Below are positions 14,640 to 20,715 of a DNA stretch of 33,969 bases, in pieces (the stretch's first letter is position 1; every line of letters starts with the position of its first letter). The notes under the pieces are model-generated. The model made no database searches and was not told where the DNA came from. It saw nothing but the letters and a program-made list of their open reading frames with translations. The translations under genes and the position numbers were made by a program. The stretch comes from CBDUUP01 sp965370435 (GTDB taxonomy: Bacteria > Chloroflexota > Anaerolineae > Anaerolineales > UBA11579): positions 1 to 33,969 of the forward strand of contig CBDUUP010000007.1 in the NCBI GenBank assembly GCA_965370435.1. The letters run 5' to 3'.

Positions 14640-15464
14640 ATGATAAAGAGCAAATCCTACGACCGCGTCACCCGCTTCGACTTGGCCCGCACCTTCACCG
14701 GGCTTGGGCGTTACTGGACTCACGCCTACCTGGTGGACGGCATGATGATAGATACCGGCTGCCTCCACAGCGCCCGCGAGTTGGTAGATGCCCTGTCCGA
14801 TACCCCTCTGACCCGGATCGTCAACACCCATTCCCACGAAGACCACATCGGCGCCAACGGCCCGCTTCAACGCCAGCGGGAGGGGCTGGAAATTCTGGCC
14901 CACCCCCTGGCCCTGCCGGTCCTCTCCGGCCCGCGCGCCGCTCAGCCGCTGCACTTCTACCGGCGGCTGTTCTGGGGATATCCAACTCCATCCCAGGGCC
15001 AGCCCCTCTCGGACGGCGCGGTGATCGAAACTGAACGCCATAGCTTCCAGGCAGTCTACACCCCCGGCCACAGCCCCGACCACCTCTGTTTATACGAACC
15101 CGAACAGGGGTGGCTCTTCACCGGAGACCTGTTCGTCGGCGGCCGGGAGCGGGCCTTACGCGCCGATTATGACATCTGGCAGATCATCGCCTCCTTGAAA
15201 AAGATCGCCCAACTGCCCATCTCCTGGCTCTTCCCCGGCAGCGCCCGCGTGCGCCCAAATCCCGCCCAGGAGTTGGAAGAAAAAATCGCCTACCTGGAAG
15301 CGTTTGGCGAACAGGTGTTGGCCTATCATCAGCAAGGATGGAGCGTGAAAGCCATCGTGGATGAACTATGCGGCCCGCCCATGTTCGTCGAGTACCTCAC
15401 CCTGGGCCACTACGCCCGCCGCTGCCTGGTCCTTTCCTATCTGCGGACGAACGATAATGCATAA
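14640..15464 (+). CDS. metallo-beta-lactamase-fold hydrolase
   Basis: The protein has the HXHXDH motif (His64, His66, Asp68, His69 in THSHEDH), a third metal His144 (TPGHSPDH) and the bridging Asp163 (FTGDLFVGG), so a dinuclear zinc or iron hydrolase site is complete. The start is ATG 14640, 8 nt after the surE stop; an overlapping TTG at 14610 is possible but lacks a better ribosome site. Length 274 residues. The C-terminal ~80 residues (helical, LEEKIAYLEAFGEQVLAYHQQG) resemble the helical tail of the LACTB2/glyoxalase-II-like branch. The substrate cannot be assigned; candidates are thioesters or phosphodiesters. Confidence 0.85.
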   Translation: MIKSKSYDRVTRFDLARTFTGLGRYWTHAYLVDGMMIDTGCLHSARELVDALSDTPLTRIVNTHSHEDHIGANGPLQRQREGLEILAHPLALPVLSGPRAAQPLHFYRRLFWGYPTPSQGQPLSDGAVIETERHSFQAVYTPGHSPDHLCLYEPEQGWLFTGDLFVGGRERALRADYDIWQIIASLKKIAQLPISWLFPGSARVRPNPAQELEEKIAYLEAFGEQVLAYHQQGWSVKAIVDELCGPPMFVEYLTLGHYARRCLVLSYLRTNDNA

Positions 15465-15503
15465 TCAATCTCGTCAGTCACCTGGTTTAAATCTCATTTT
15501 CTA

Positions 15504-15556
15504 TTAACCATAACGTTTGTTAACTATGCTAGAATGTGGTTAGCGGAATACTAACC
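15504..15556 (+). promoter_or_regulatory. promoter region with two inverted repeats before the DUF4173 gene
   Basis: TTAAC...GTTAA (15504-15523) and GGTTAG...CTAACC (15538-15556) flank an AT-rich stretch with possible -10 boxes TATGCT (15525) or TAGAAT (15530). The second repeat ends 22 nt before the start codon and could be an operator or leader hairpin. Confidence 0.4.
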
Positions 15557-15578
15557 GAAGTTGTTCAGGAGGTATATT

Positions 15579-17150
15579 GTGATAAAAAAAACCATTCGTC
15601 TCTGGAGCATCGCACTCTTTCTTGGCTGGACAGTTGACTTTCTCTTTTGGAAAAAACCTGTAGGGATCAACCTCGCTATCTTTACGACTCTATGCCTTCT
15701 GGGCGGGGTTTACCTGCTCCTTGCCAACCAACTCCGTCCCGCTCTCAATAGTCTTTGGCTCTTGATCCCCTATGTATTTTTCGCCATCATATCCTTTGTG
15801 CGCCAGGAACCGCTGACCCTCTTTATGGCTCGCATCTTTACGATTTTCTCGATAGGCATGTTGGCGGTCACTTATCTTGGGGGACATTGGATCCAATATC
15901 GCCTCACCGATTATTTCAACAAGTTCTACCAACTCATCAGGAGTATGCTCGCCCGTCCGATAGGTTTCTTCTTTCAAGCTCATAAAGAGCAGGTTGAACA
16001 CAGCGAGGCAAATAAAGACTTCTCCATCCGGCCGGTGATGCGCGGCATATTGATCGCCCTTCCTATTGTTGTCCTTTTTGCCTATTTGCTGGCCACCGCC
16101 GACGTGGTATTCAATCAGAAACTAGCCGATATCTTTGAACGTATCACCTTGAGGAGAACGCCGGAATATATTTTACGAATTGGCTTGATCTTACTCTATA
16201 CTTATCTGTTGGCGGGAACTTTCCTTCACACTGAATCACAAAGTAAGGATGAAAAACTGGTCGGGGAGGACCAATCGATAATAAAATCTTTCCTGGGCTT
16301 CACCGAATCATCCATTATCCTGGGCAGTGTGGCCGTTCTCTTCTTTACTTTTGTCATGGTCCAGTTTCGCTATTTCTTCGGCGGAGTCGAAAACATCGGC
16401 GTTGCAGGTTTTACTTACTCGACCTATGCTCGCCGCGGCTTCAATGAACTGGCGCTGGTCGCCTTCTTCAGTTTGCTCTTGATCCTCGGACTAAGCGCTA
16501 TTACTCGCCGAGAGACCAAGATTCAGAGGCGCAATTTTTCAGGATTGAGTGTCGCCATCGTCATCCAGGTGATCGTTATCCTGGTCTCGGCCTATCAGCG
16601 CATCACTCTGGGCATTCAATGGCACGGCTACTCGCGATATAGGCTTTATCCCCGTATTTTTCTGATTTGGGTGGGTCTTTTGCTCGTAGCCGTTATCGTG
16701 CTCGAAATTCTTAATCGGGAACGTCACTTCGCCCTCGCCGCTGTGCTGGCCTACCTTGGTTTTGCGGTCTCCCTCACTCTTTTTAATGTGGATGCCGCCA
16801 TTGTGAGATATAACTTAGACCGAGCCCCCCAGAGCGGGTACCTGAATCATGCCCACCTGGCCTCGCTTTCAACGGACGCGATCCCTGCATTAGTTGCTGA
16901 ATTTCAATCCCCGATATTAAAAAATCCAATAAAAGAAAAAATTGGCGTAATCTTGCTTTGCTATCTTCACACCGACCCAATTCTAAGTAATTCAGCAGGG
17001 GCCTGGCGCTCCCTCAACCTTTCCCACTGGAAAGCCCGTGAAGCATTAGATGAAGTGCAGAGTGAATTGGAAAAATACCACGTCAATGACAAAAGATGGC
17101 CGATGCGGGTACGCACGCCATACGATAATCTGTTTGAATGCCCAGGCTGA
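15579..17150 (+). CDS. polytopic membrane protein, DUF4173/DUF4153 type
   Basis: The start is GTG 15579, because AGGAGG lies 6 nt upstream; an in-frame TTG at 15561 is too close to that site. The 523-residue product has about ten to eleven hydrophobic helices. In the second half TYARRGFNELALVAFFSLLLIL, AYQRITLGIQWHGYSRYRLYPRIF and SGYLNHAHLASLSTDAIPALVAEF match the layout of the DUF4173 family (helix, charged turn, then a soluble DA.P.L tail). The last ~110 residues are soluble. The family has no firm function; some members sit near regulators or sensor proteins. A strong terminator follows 20 nt after the stop codon, so the gene is transcribed separately from padR. Confidence 0.75.
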   Translation: MIKKTIRLWSIALFLGWTVDFLFWKKPVGINLAIFTTLCLLGGVYLLLANQLRPALNSLWLLIPYVFFAIISFVRQEPLTLFMARIFTIFSIGMLAVTYLGGHWIQYRLTDYFNKFYQLIRSMLARPIGFFFQAHKEQVEHSEANKDFSIRPVMRGILIALPIVVLFAYLLATADVVFNQKLADIFERITLRRTPEYILRIGLILLYTYLLAGTFLHTESQSKDEKLVGEDQSIIKSFLGFTESSIILGSVAVLFFTFVMVQFRYFFGGVENIGVAGFTYSTYARRGFNELALVAFFSLLLILGLSAITRRETKIQRRNFSGLSVAIVIQVIVILVSAYQRITLGIQWHGYSRYRLYPRIFLIWVGLLLVAVIVLEILNRERHFALAAVLAYLGFAVSLTLFNVDAAIVRYNLDRAPQSGYLNHAHLASLSTDAIPALVAEFQSPILKNPIKEKIGVILLCYLHTDPILSNSAGAWRSLNLSHWKAREALDEVQSELEKYHVNDKRWPMRVRTPYDNLFECPG

Positions 17151-17170
17151 AACATTACCAGCCCAGGCCC

Positions 17171-17204
17171 AAAAAAGCTGCGCTCATCTAAGCGCAGCTT
17201 TTTT
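17171..17204 (+). terminator. rho-independent terminator after the DUF4173 gene
   Basis: GCTGCGCT (17177-17184) and AGCGCAGC (17191-17198) pair around a 6-nt loop, with an A-tract before and TTTTTT after, so the hairpin is extended by A-T pairs and could work on both strands. Confidence 0.9.
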
Positions 17205-17217
17205 GTTAGCTTTTCGC

Positions 17218-17239
17218 TTTCTCCGTGGTCTCTGCGGTG
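17218..17239. repeat. half copy of the CACAGAG-type dyad
   Basis: TTTCTCCGTGGTCTCTGCGG with the following TG resembles the right arm of the element at 3029-3113; the left arm is missing. Confidence 0.5.
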
Positions 17240-17280
17240 TTTTTTGGGCAAAACAGTCAACCTGTGGAGGACTTTCCATC

Positions 17281-17309
17281 TTGACAATCTCAGTCTATTA
17301 TGCTATTCT
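17281..17309 (+). promoter_or_regulatory. promoter of padR
   Basis: TTGACA (17281-17286) and TATTCT (17304-17309) are separated by 17 nt. The -35 box is a perfect consensus. Transcription would start near 17316, inside the palindromic block. Confidence 0.75.
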
Positions 17310-17310
17310 A

Positions 17311-17325
17311 ATACTAGTATATACT
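17311..17325. promoter_or_regulatory. overlapping palindromes, candidate PadR operator
   Basis: ATACTAGTAT (17311-17320) and AGTATATACT (17316-17325) are both perfect palindromes and overlap each other at the transcription start. The position just behind the -10 box suits autorepression by PadR. That is an inference from location. Confidence 0.5.
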
Positions 17326-17341
17326 ATAACAGGAATATATA

Positions 17342-17911
17342 ATGACCAATGCTGAACTGGCTATTTTAGGCCTCATTGTAGAGCGACCTCGCCACGGATA
17401 TGAAATTGAAGCCGTTATCGAAGAACGCGGCATGCGTGACTGGACCGAGATTGGGTTCTCCTCCATCTATTACATCCTCAAGAAGCTGGAAGCCGAGGGT
17501 TTGATCTCCTCCCGGCTCGAACAAACCCCCGGACGCGGCCCCGCCCGGAAGGTCCACCAGATCACCCCTCAAGGCCAAGCAGCCTGGCGTCAGGGAACCT
17601 TGAACGCCATGTCTCAGCCGCAACGGGGCAATTCACAATTCCTGCTGGGTGTAGCGGGGATGCCCGCCCTCTCCCAAGAAGAGACTCTCATCGCGCTGCG
17701 GCAGTACCACGCAGGCTTGGCCCAACATCGCGATCAAGTCCACGGACGCTGGCAAGAAGGCGGTGAGAAACTCCCCCTCTTCCTGGATGGAATGTTCGAC
17801 TACAGCGTGACCCTGATCGAAGCAGAAATGAGCTGGATTGAAGGATTCATTCACCGCATAGAAACTCAAGCTCAACAGGAACCCAAACCGCCTGAAGAGA
17901 AAGGAAACTGA
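17342..17911 (+). CDS. PadR-family transcriptional regulator
   Basis: The N-terminal winged helix is typical of PadR: NAELAILGLIVERPRHGYEI (3-22), then TEIGFSSIYYILKKLEAEGLI (35-55) as recognition helix and GRGPARKVHQITPQG (64-78) as the wing. A C-terminal dimerisation helix region ends in a Pro/Glu-rich tail. The length of 189 residues matches two-domain PadR proteins. AGGA lies 7 nt before the ATG. The gene has its own consensus promoter with a palindromic block. The GyrI-like gene starts 1 nt after its stop, so they form one operon and PadR probably senses a compound handled by the GyrI-like partner. Confidence 0.92.
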   Translation: MTNAELAILGLIVERPRHGYEIEAVIEERGMRDWTEIGFSSIYYILKKLEAEGLISSRLEQTPGRGPARKVHQITPQGQAAWRQGTLNAMSQPQRGNSQFLLGVAGMPALSQEETLIALRQYHAGLAQHRDQVHGRWQEGGEKLPLFLDGMFDYSVTLIEAEMSWIEGFIHRIETQAQQEPKPPEEKGN

Positions 17912-17912
17912 A

Positions 17913-18545
17913 ATGGAAAAAATCAACCTCAAGAAGAAATACAAATCCCTGTATATGCCCTCCGCCAAAAAAGTGACCGTCGTTGACGTGCCCGAGTTCA
18001 ACTTCGTCATGGTAGACGGCCTCATAAAAGCCGGCGAACCGGTGCAAGATTCCCCCGAATTCCAGGACGCCACCAGCGCCTTGTACGGCGTCTCCTACGC
18101 CCTCAAATTCATGTCCAAAAAGAGGCCTGACGATCCCATAGACTACACCGTGATGGCCCTGGAAGGGCTTTGGTGGGTCGAGTCGGGCATCTTCGAATTC
18201 GGCAAGATTGAACCCTGGTTTTTCACCCTGATGATGATGCAGCCCGGCCACATCACCGAGGAGATGTACCAGGAAGCGTTGGTAAATCTCCAAAAGAAAA
18301 AGGACAACCCCGCCCTGGCCCAGATGCGCTTTGAAGGCTTTCACGAAGGCCCCAGCATCCAGATCATGCACCTGGGTCCCTACGCCGAAGAGCCTCGCTC
18401 ACTAGAGAAGATGGACGCCTTTGCCCAGGAAAACGGCTACTCCTTGCACGGCAAGCACCACGAAATATACATCGGCGACCCCCGCCGGGCCAACCCCGAA
18501 AAGCTAAAGACCATCTTGCGACATCCGGCAAAGAAAGCCCCCTGA
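17913..18545 (+). CDS. GyrI-like small-molecule-binding domain protein
   Basis: The 210-residue protein follows the GyrI-like pattern of Chloroflexota and Firmicutes: KVTVVDVPEFNFVMVDGLI near the start, FQDATSALYGVSYALKFMSKK, LEGLWWVESG, then TLMMMQPGHITEEMYQEAL and GPSIQIMHLGPYAEEPRSLEKM near the end. Proteins of this fold bind small hydrophobic compounds, and some hydrolyse cyclopropanoid natural products; whether this one is an enzyme or only a binder is not visible. It is the second gene of the padR operon (1-nt gap) and has no signal or membrane segment, so it is cytoplasmic. A role in detoxification or drug sensing is inferred from the pairing. Confidence 0.85.
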   Translation: MEKINLKKKYKSLYMPSAKKVTVVDVPEFNFVMVDGLIKAGEPVQDSPEFQDATSALYGVSYALKFMSKKRPDDPIDYTVMALEGLWWVESGIFEFGKIEPWFFTLMMMQPGHITEEMYQEALVNLQKKKDNPALAQMRFEGFHEGPSIQIMHLGPYAEEPRSLEKMDAFAQENGYSLHGKHHEIYIGDPRRANPEKLKTILRHPAKKAP

Positions 18546-18587
18546 CACTTCATTCCAAAGGATATTCTCCCAGCAGACGGTCATCTT

Positions 18588-18652
18588 TCCTTGTTTCCCT
18601 GTCTACGTGTTTACCTGTTTCCCTGCCTACGTGTCTCCTGTCTCCCTACTCC
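18588..18652. repeat. degenerate 8-nt word repeat, copy A2
   Basis: Eight-nucleotide words follow in register: TGTCTACG, TGTTTACC, TGTTTCCC, TGCCTACG, TGTCTCC, TGTCTCCC. The repeat occupies the space between two convergent genes. The opposite-strand relative is at 1869-1918. Confidence 0.7.
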
Positions 18653-18662
18653 TTCCTGTAGC

Positions 18663-19148
18663 TCACACCTCAGGATTCAACAACCCCAGCAGCAGATCAA
18701 TTAACGCCGCGGGAGGGGTGATTTCCCGGCCCTCCCAGAAGCCCTGCCCGCCGCGTATGAAGGAGAGGCTTTGGGCGTCACAGCCCAGGCCAAACTCTAG
18801 CGCATCGCCATCGCTCAAGTTAAAGCGCAGGGTGTAATGGGCGATGCACCTGGCGCGGGGCTTTAGTTCCAGGTCTCGGTCCAGATAAGAGACAATCTGG
18901 GCGATGAGACTGGGATCGGAGATGGTGAGCAAGGTTGTGTTTTCAAGAAGGGATCCTTTGGCCAGGGCCAGAATCTCGATCTCCACCGTGCCAGACAGCC
19001 CGGCCTCGGCGGCGAGGTTGAGGAACATCCCCTCAGCGATCGCGGGCGGTGGAATGGTGAATAAGGTTGAAAATAGAGTCGAGCATGCGTTCACAACCAT
19101 CAGCGCCCCCAAGATAACGATCAGGCGGATAAATTTCTCAACAACCAT
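18663..19148 (-). CDS. small putative lipoprotein, unknown function
   Basis: The start is ATG 19146-19148, preceded by AGGAG at 9 nt; an ATG 30 codons upstream has no such site. The 161-residue product begins with a signal peptide and a lipobox-like VNAC (Cys22). The mature part, about 140 residues, alternates strands and helices (VEIEILALAKGS, IAQIVSYLDRDLEL, YTLRFNLSDGDALEFGLG, SFIRGGQGFWEGREI) and ends in a helix LIDLLLGLL. I do not recognise the family. It ends next to the word repeat and faces away from the RNA gene and spoVS. Confidence 0.6.
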   Translation of the reverse strand: MVVEKFIRLIVILGALMVVNACSTLFSTLFTIPPPAIAEGMFLNLAAEAGLSGTVEIEILALAKGSLLENTTLLTISDPSLIAQIVSYLDRDLELKPRARCIAHYTLRFNLSDGDALEFGLGCDAQSLSFIRGGQGFWEGREITPPAALIDLLLGLLNPEV

Positions 19149-19247
19149 CGATCTGTCTCCTGCGTATTTTATCTTGAGAGGTAGACGTTGGACGAGTGTA
19201 ATTAGTTCCCGTCTAGGCGCATTCACCCTGCATTGCAAATATGTAAG

Positions 19248-19275
19248 TTGACTTTTGGAAAAGAGCCTGTATAAT
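19248..19275 (+). promoter_or_regulatory. promoter of the structured RNA
   Basis: TTGACT (19248-19253) and a perfect TATAAT (19270-19275) are separated by 16 nt. The expected start is near 19282. No ribosome site and start codon pair with a meaningful frame follows. Confidence 0.75.
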
Positions 19276-19281
19276 GAGAGT

Positions 19282-19450
19282 AGAAAAGTTAATAAGCCAC
19301 TGCACGGTTGGCAAAAGTTTGGTAGTCAAACGAATAATTTATCTGGGATGGTTTGGGTAGCGCGACCTAAGAGACAAGGGTCGCCCCAGCCGCCAAAAGT
19401 AGATGAACTTGAACTCCAAAATGGGCCAACGGGCGGTGGCTTTTTTTTTG
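19282..19450 (+). ncRNA. candidate structured non-coding RNA (about 165 nt)
   Basis: The transcript would start near 19282. Its ends close on each other: AGCCACTGCACGGTTGGC (19295-19312) pairs with 19425-19441 through 9 outer and 6 inner base pairs with a small internal loop, and nine T follow (19441-19449), so the closing stem is also the terminator. Inside are a 5-bp hairpin (GTTTG/CAAAC, 19317-19331) and a longer arm made of CTGGG/CCCAG (19343-19347/19385-19389) and GCGACC/GGTCGC (19362-19367/19379-19384) with an 11-nt loop. The closing stem, wide internal loop and terminal arm recall 6S RNA, and size fits, but I see no diagnostic sequence. It might also be a leader that ends before spoVS. 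The structure is read by eye. Confidence 0.6.
19425..19450 (+). terminator. terminator formed by the 3' strand of the RNA closing stem
   Basis: The GC-rich 3' strand ends in GGTGGC and is followed by nine T. It can pair either with the RNA 5' end (19295-19312) or locally with AGCCGCC (19388-19394), so two alternative folds exist. Confidence 0.65.
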
Positions 19451-19572
19451 TGTTTTCTAGCCAGTGGAGGCCAACACCGCTCTAGGCAAATGCAAAACCC
19501 TCAAAATACGGGAAAAACCCCTTAATAATCACCTGATTCGTGATGAAAATCACATTTAGTACCACCAAATAC

Positions 19573-19601
19573 TTGATTCTTAGCTTAAAATCCTGTACAA
19601 T
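19573..19601 (+). promoter_or_regulatory. promoter of spoVS
   Basis: TTGATT (19573-19578) and TACAAT (19596-19601) are separated by 17 nt. Transcription from near 19608 gives a leader of about 68 nt. Confidence 0.65.
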
Positions 19602-19630
19602 CATAGTGCCTATCAATTTTGTTAAGTTCC

Positions 19631-19648
19631 ACAACATAACCATGTTGT
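19631..19648 (+). promoter_or_regulatory. leader hairpin before spoVS
   Basis: ACAACAT-AACC-ATGTTGT is a perfect 7-bp stem with a 4-nt loop, ending 14 nt before the AAGGAGG ribosome site. It could be an operator or a translation-control hairpin. Confidence 0.5.
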
Positions 19649-19675
19649 CAACAAACCCTGTTAAGGAGGGGTAAC

Positions 19676-19987
19676 ATGGACATCATCAAAGTTTCAGGCA
19701 ATTCCCGAACATCGGCGGTGGCAGGCGCTATTGCTGGGGTATTTCGGGAAAACCACCGGGCTGACGTTCAAGCCATTGGGGCAGGCGCAGTAAACCAGGC
19801 CGTGAAAGCTTGCGTCCTGGCTCGCGGCTACCTGGCCGGTGATGGGTACGATGTGATTTTCATCCCCGAATTCATTGACATTGAAATTGAAGATAAGATC
19901 CGTACAGCCGTCCGGCTTACGGTCGAATCACGTCTACCCCTAAAAACCGAGGAGATAGAACTCTCTGAGTTTTCTGAGACTCCATAA
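19676..19987 (+). CDS. spoVS: SpoVS-family (Alba-like) nucleic-acid-binding protein
   Basis: The 103-residue product matches SpoVS almost throughout: IIKVSGNSRTSAVAGAIAG at the start, VQAIGAGAVNQAVKACVLARGYL in the middle and a basic DKIRTAVRLTVESR strand near the end. SpoVS is a small Alba-superfamily protein that dimerises and likely binds nucleic acid. It affects sporulation in Bacillus but is widespread in non-sporulating Chloroflexota and Thermus, where its role is unclear. The last 15 residues, acidic (EEIELSEFSETP), exceed the ~86-residue Bacillus form. AAGGAGG lies 6-7 nt before the ATG, promising strong translation. It has its own promoter and a terminator-like hairpin downstream. 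Confidence 0.92.
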   Translation: MDIIKVSGNSRTSAVAGAIAGVFRENHRADVQAIGAGAVNQAVKACVLARGYLAGDGYDVIFIPEFIDIEIEDKIRTAVRLTVESRLPLKTEEIELSEFSETP

Positions 19988-20024
19988 CATCGATCGCCGC
20001 GGGGTACTGGAAAATGCTACTCGA

Positions 20025-20062
20025 AGACTCCGTGACGAAATGTAACCTCACGGAGTCTCTTT
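20025..20062. terminator. terminator hairpin between convergent spoVS and GNAT genes
   Basis: AGACTCCGTGA (20025-20035) and TCACGGAGTCT (20048-20058) form a perfect 11-bp stem with a 12-nt loop, followed on the plus strand by CTTTAATT. The T-tract is weak, but the position right after spoVS and at the GNAT 3' end fits termination. Confidence 0.65.
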
Positions 20063-20564
20063 AATTCCCTTTCCCCTCAGACTGATTTTCTAAAGGCTTG
20101 CTCATCCTCAAGCTGATGGTTTCATAGCCCAGGTTGCGGTAAAAAGAGATAGCCTCTTGGTTGAACGCGAATACGTGTAATTCCATCTCCACCGCACCCT
20201 TAGCGATGGCCCAGGCCTGGGCTTTTTCCATCAGGGCTTGCCCGATGCGGGTTCGCCGGGCGGTTTCCTTCACACTGATGGAATTAATCATCGCGTAGCG
20301 CCGGGGGACCATGATCGGAATAGGCCGCGCCTCCATGACGACGGTTTTGACCATTCCGACCACCTCCCCTCCCCGCTCAGCGACGAACAGCCCCACATCC
20401 TCATCCGCCAGCAAGCCGAGTATGTACGCCCGGTCGCGAACCGGGCCGTCTGGTTTTTTGAACCGATTGGGGAAGCGCTCCCGGTGGGGGGCGTCCAACC
20501 GATCCAGGAGGGCGCAGAGGGAATCGTAGTCTTGCGCCTGGGCTGTACGGATATTGATTTCCAT
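20061..20564 (-). CDS. GNAT-family N-acetyltransferase
   Basis: The 167-residue protein has the GNAT core: a strand VGLFVAERGGEVVGMVKTVV (57-76), the NSISVKETARRTRIGQALM segment (94-112) with the acetyl-CoA pyrophosphate-binding loop R-R-T-R-I-G-Q-A, and the C-terminal AFNQEAISFYRNLGYE (133-148), which is the usual ending of motif B. It transfers an acetyl group from acetyl-CoA to an amine; the substrate is not visible. The start ATG 20562-20564 has only a weak ribosome site. It faces away from the PLP decarboxylase gene, with 151 nt between them. Confidence 0.88.
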   Translation of the reverse strand: MEINIRTAQAQDYDSLCALLDRLDAPHRERFPNRFKKPDGPVRDRAYILGLLADEDVGLFVAERGGEVVGMVKTVVMEARPIPIMVPRRYAMINSISVKETARRTRIGQALMEKAQAWAIAKGAVEMELHVFAFNQEAISFYRNLGYETISLRMSKPLENQSEGKGN

Positions 20565-20582
20565 AGTTTTTCTCGCTTACTA

Positions 20583-20611
20583 TTGACTGCATTTGCTTGT
20601 GGAGATAACTT
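20583..20611 (+). promoter_or_regulatory. possible promoter of the PLP decarboxylase gene
   Basis: TTGACT (20583-20588) and TAACTT (20606-20611) are separated by 17 nt; the -10 box is weak. It lies about 105 nt before the start codon. Confidence 0.3.
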
Positions 20612-20715
20612 TACCATAGAGAATGCAGAGTTGGCGCATCCGGCCTGTTGCCGGGTTTTTCGTTATGTGCTATCCTGTAGTCCGTTCCCAAAATTTACGC
20701 ACATTGAGAGGATCA

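Larger units (their letters stand above)
19149..19675. other. long intergenic region holding a structured-RNA unit and the spoVS leader
   Basis: No protein gene was found. The plus strand holds a promoter (19248-19275), a structured transcript ending in a T9 tract (19282-19450) and the spoVS promoter (19573-19601) with a leader hairpin (19631-19648). Confidence 0.7.

Noticed and set aside
19282..19450. T-box, c-di-GMP or SRP RNA identity for the structured RNA
   Set aside because: None of the conserved sequence blocks of these classes was found by eye; only the general outline of 6S RNA fits.
19255..19485. 76-codon open frame over the structured RNA
   Set aside because: No ribosome site, low-complexity translation and it runs through the terminator.
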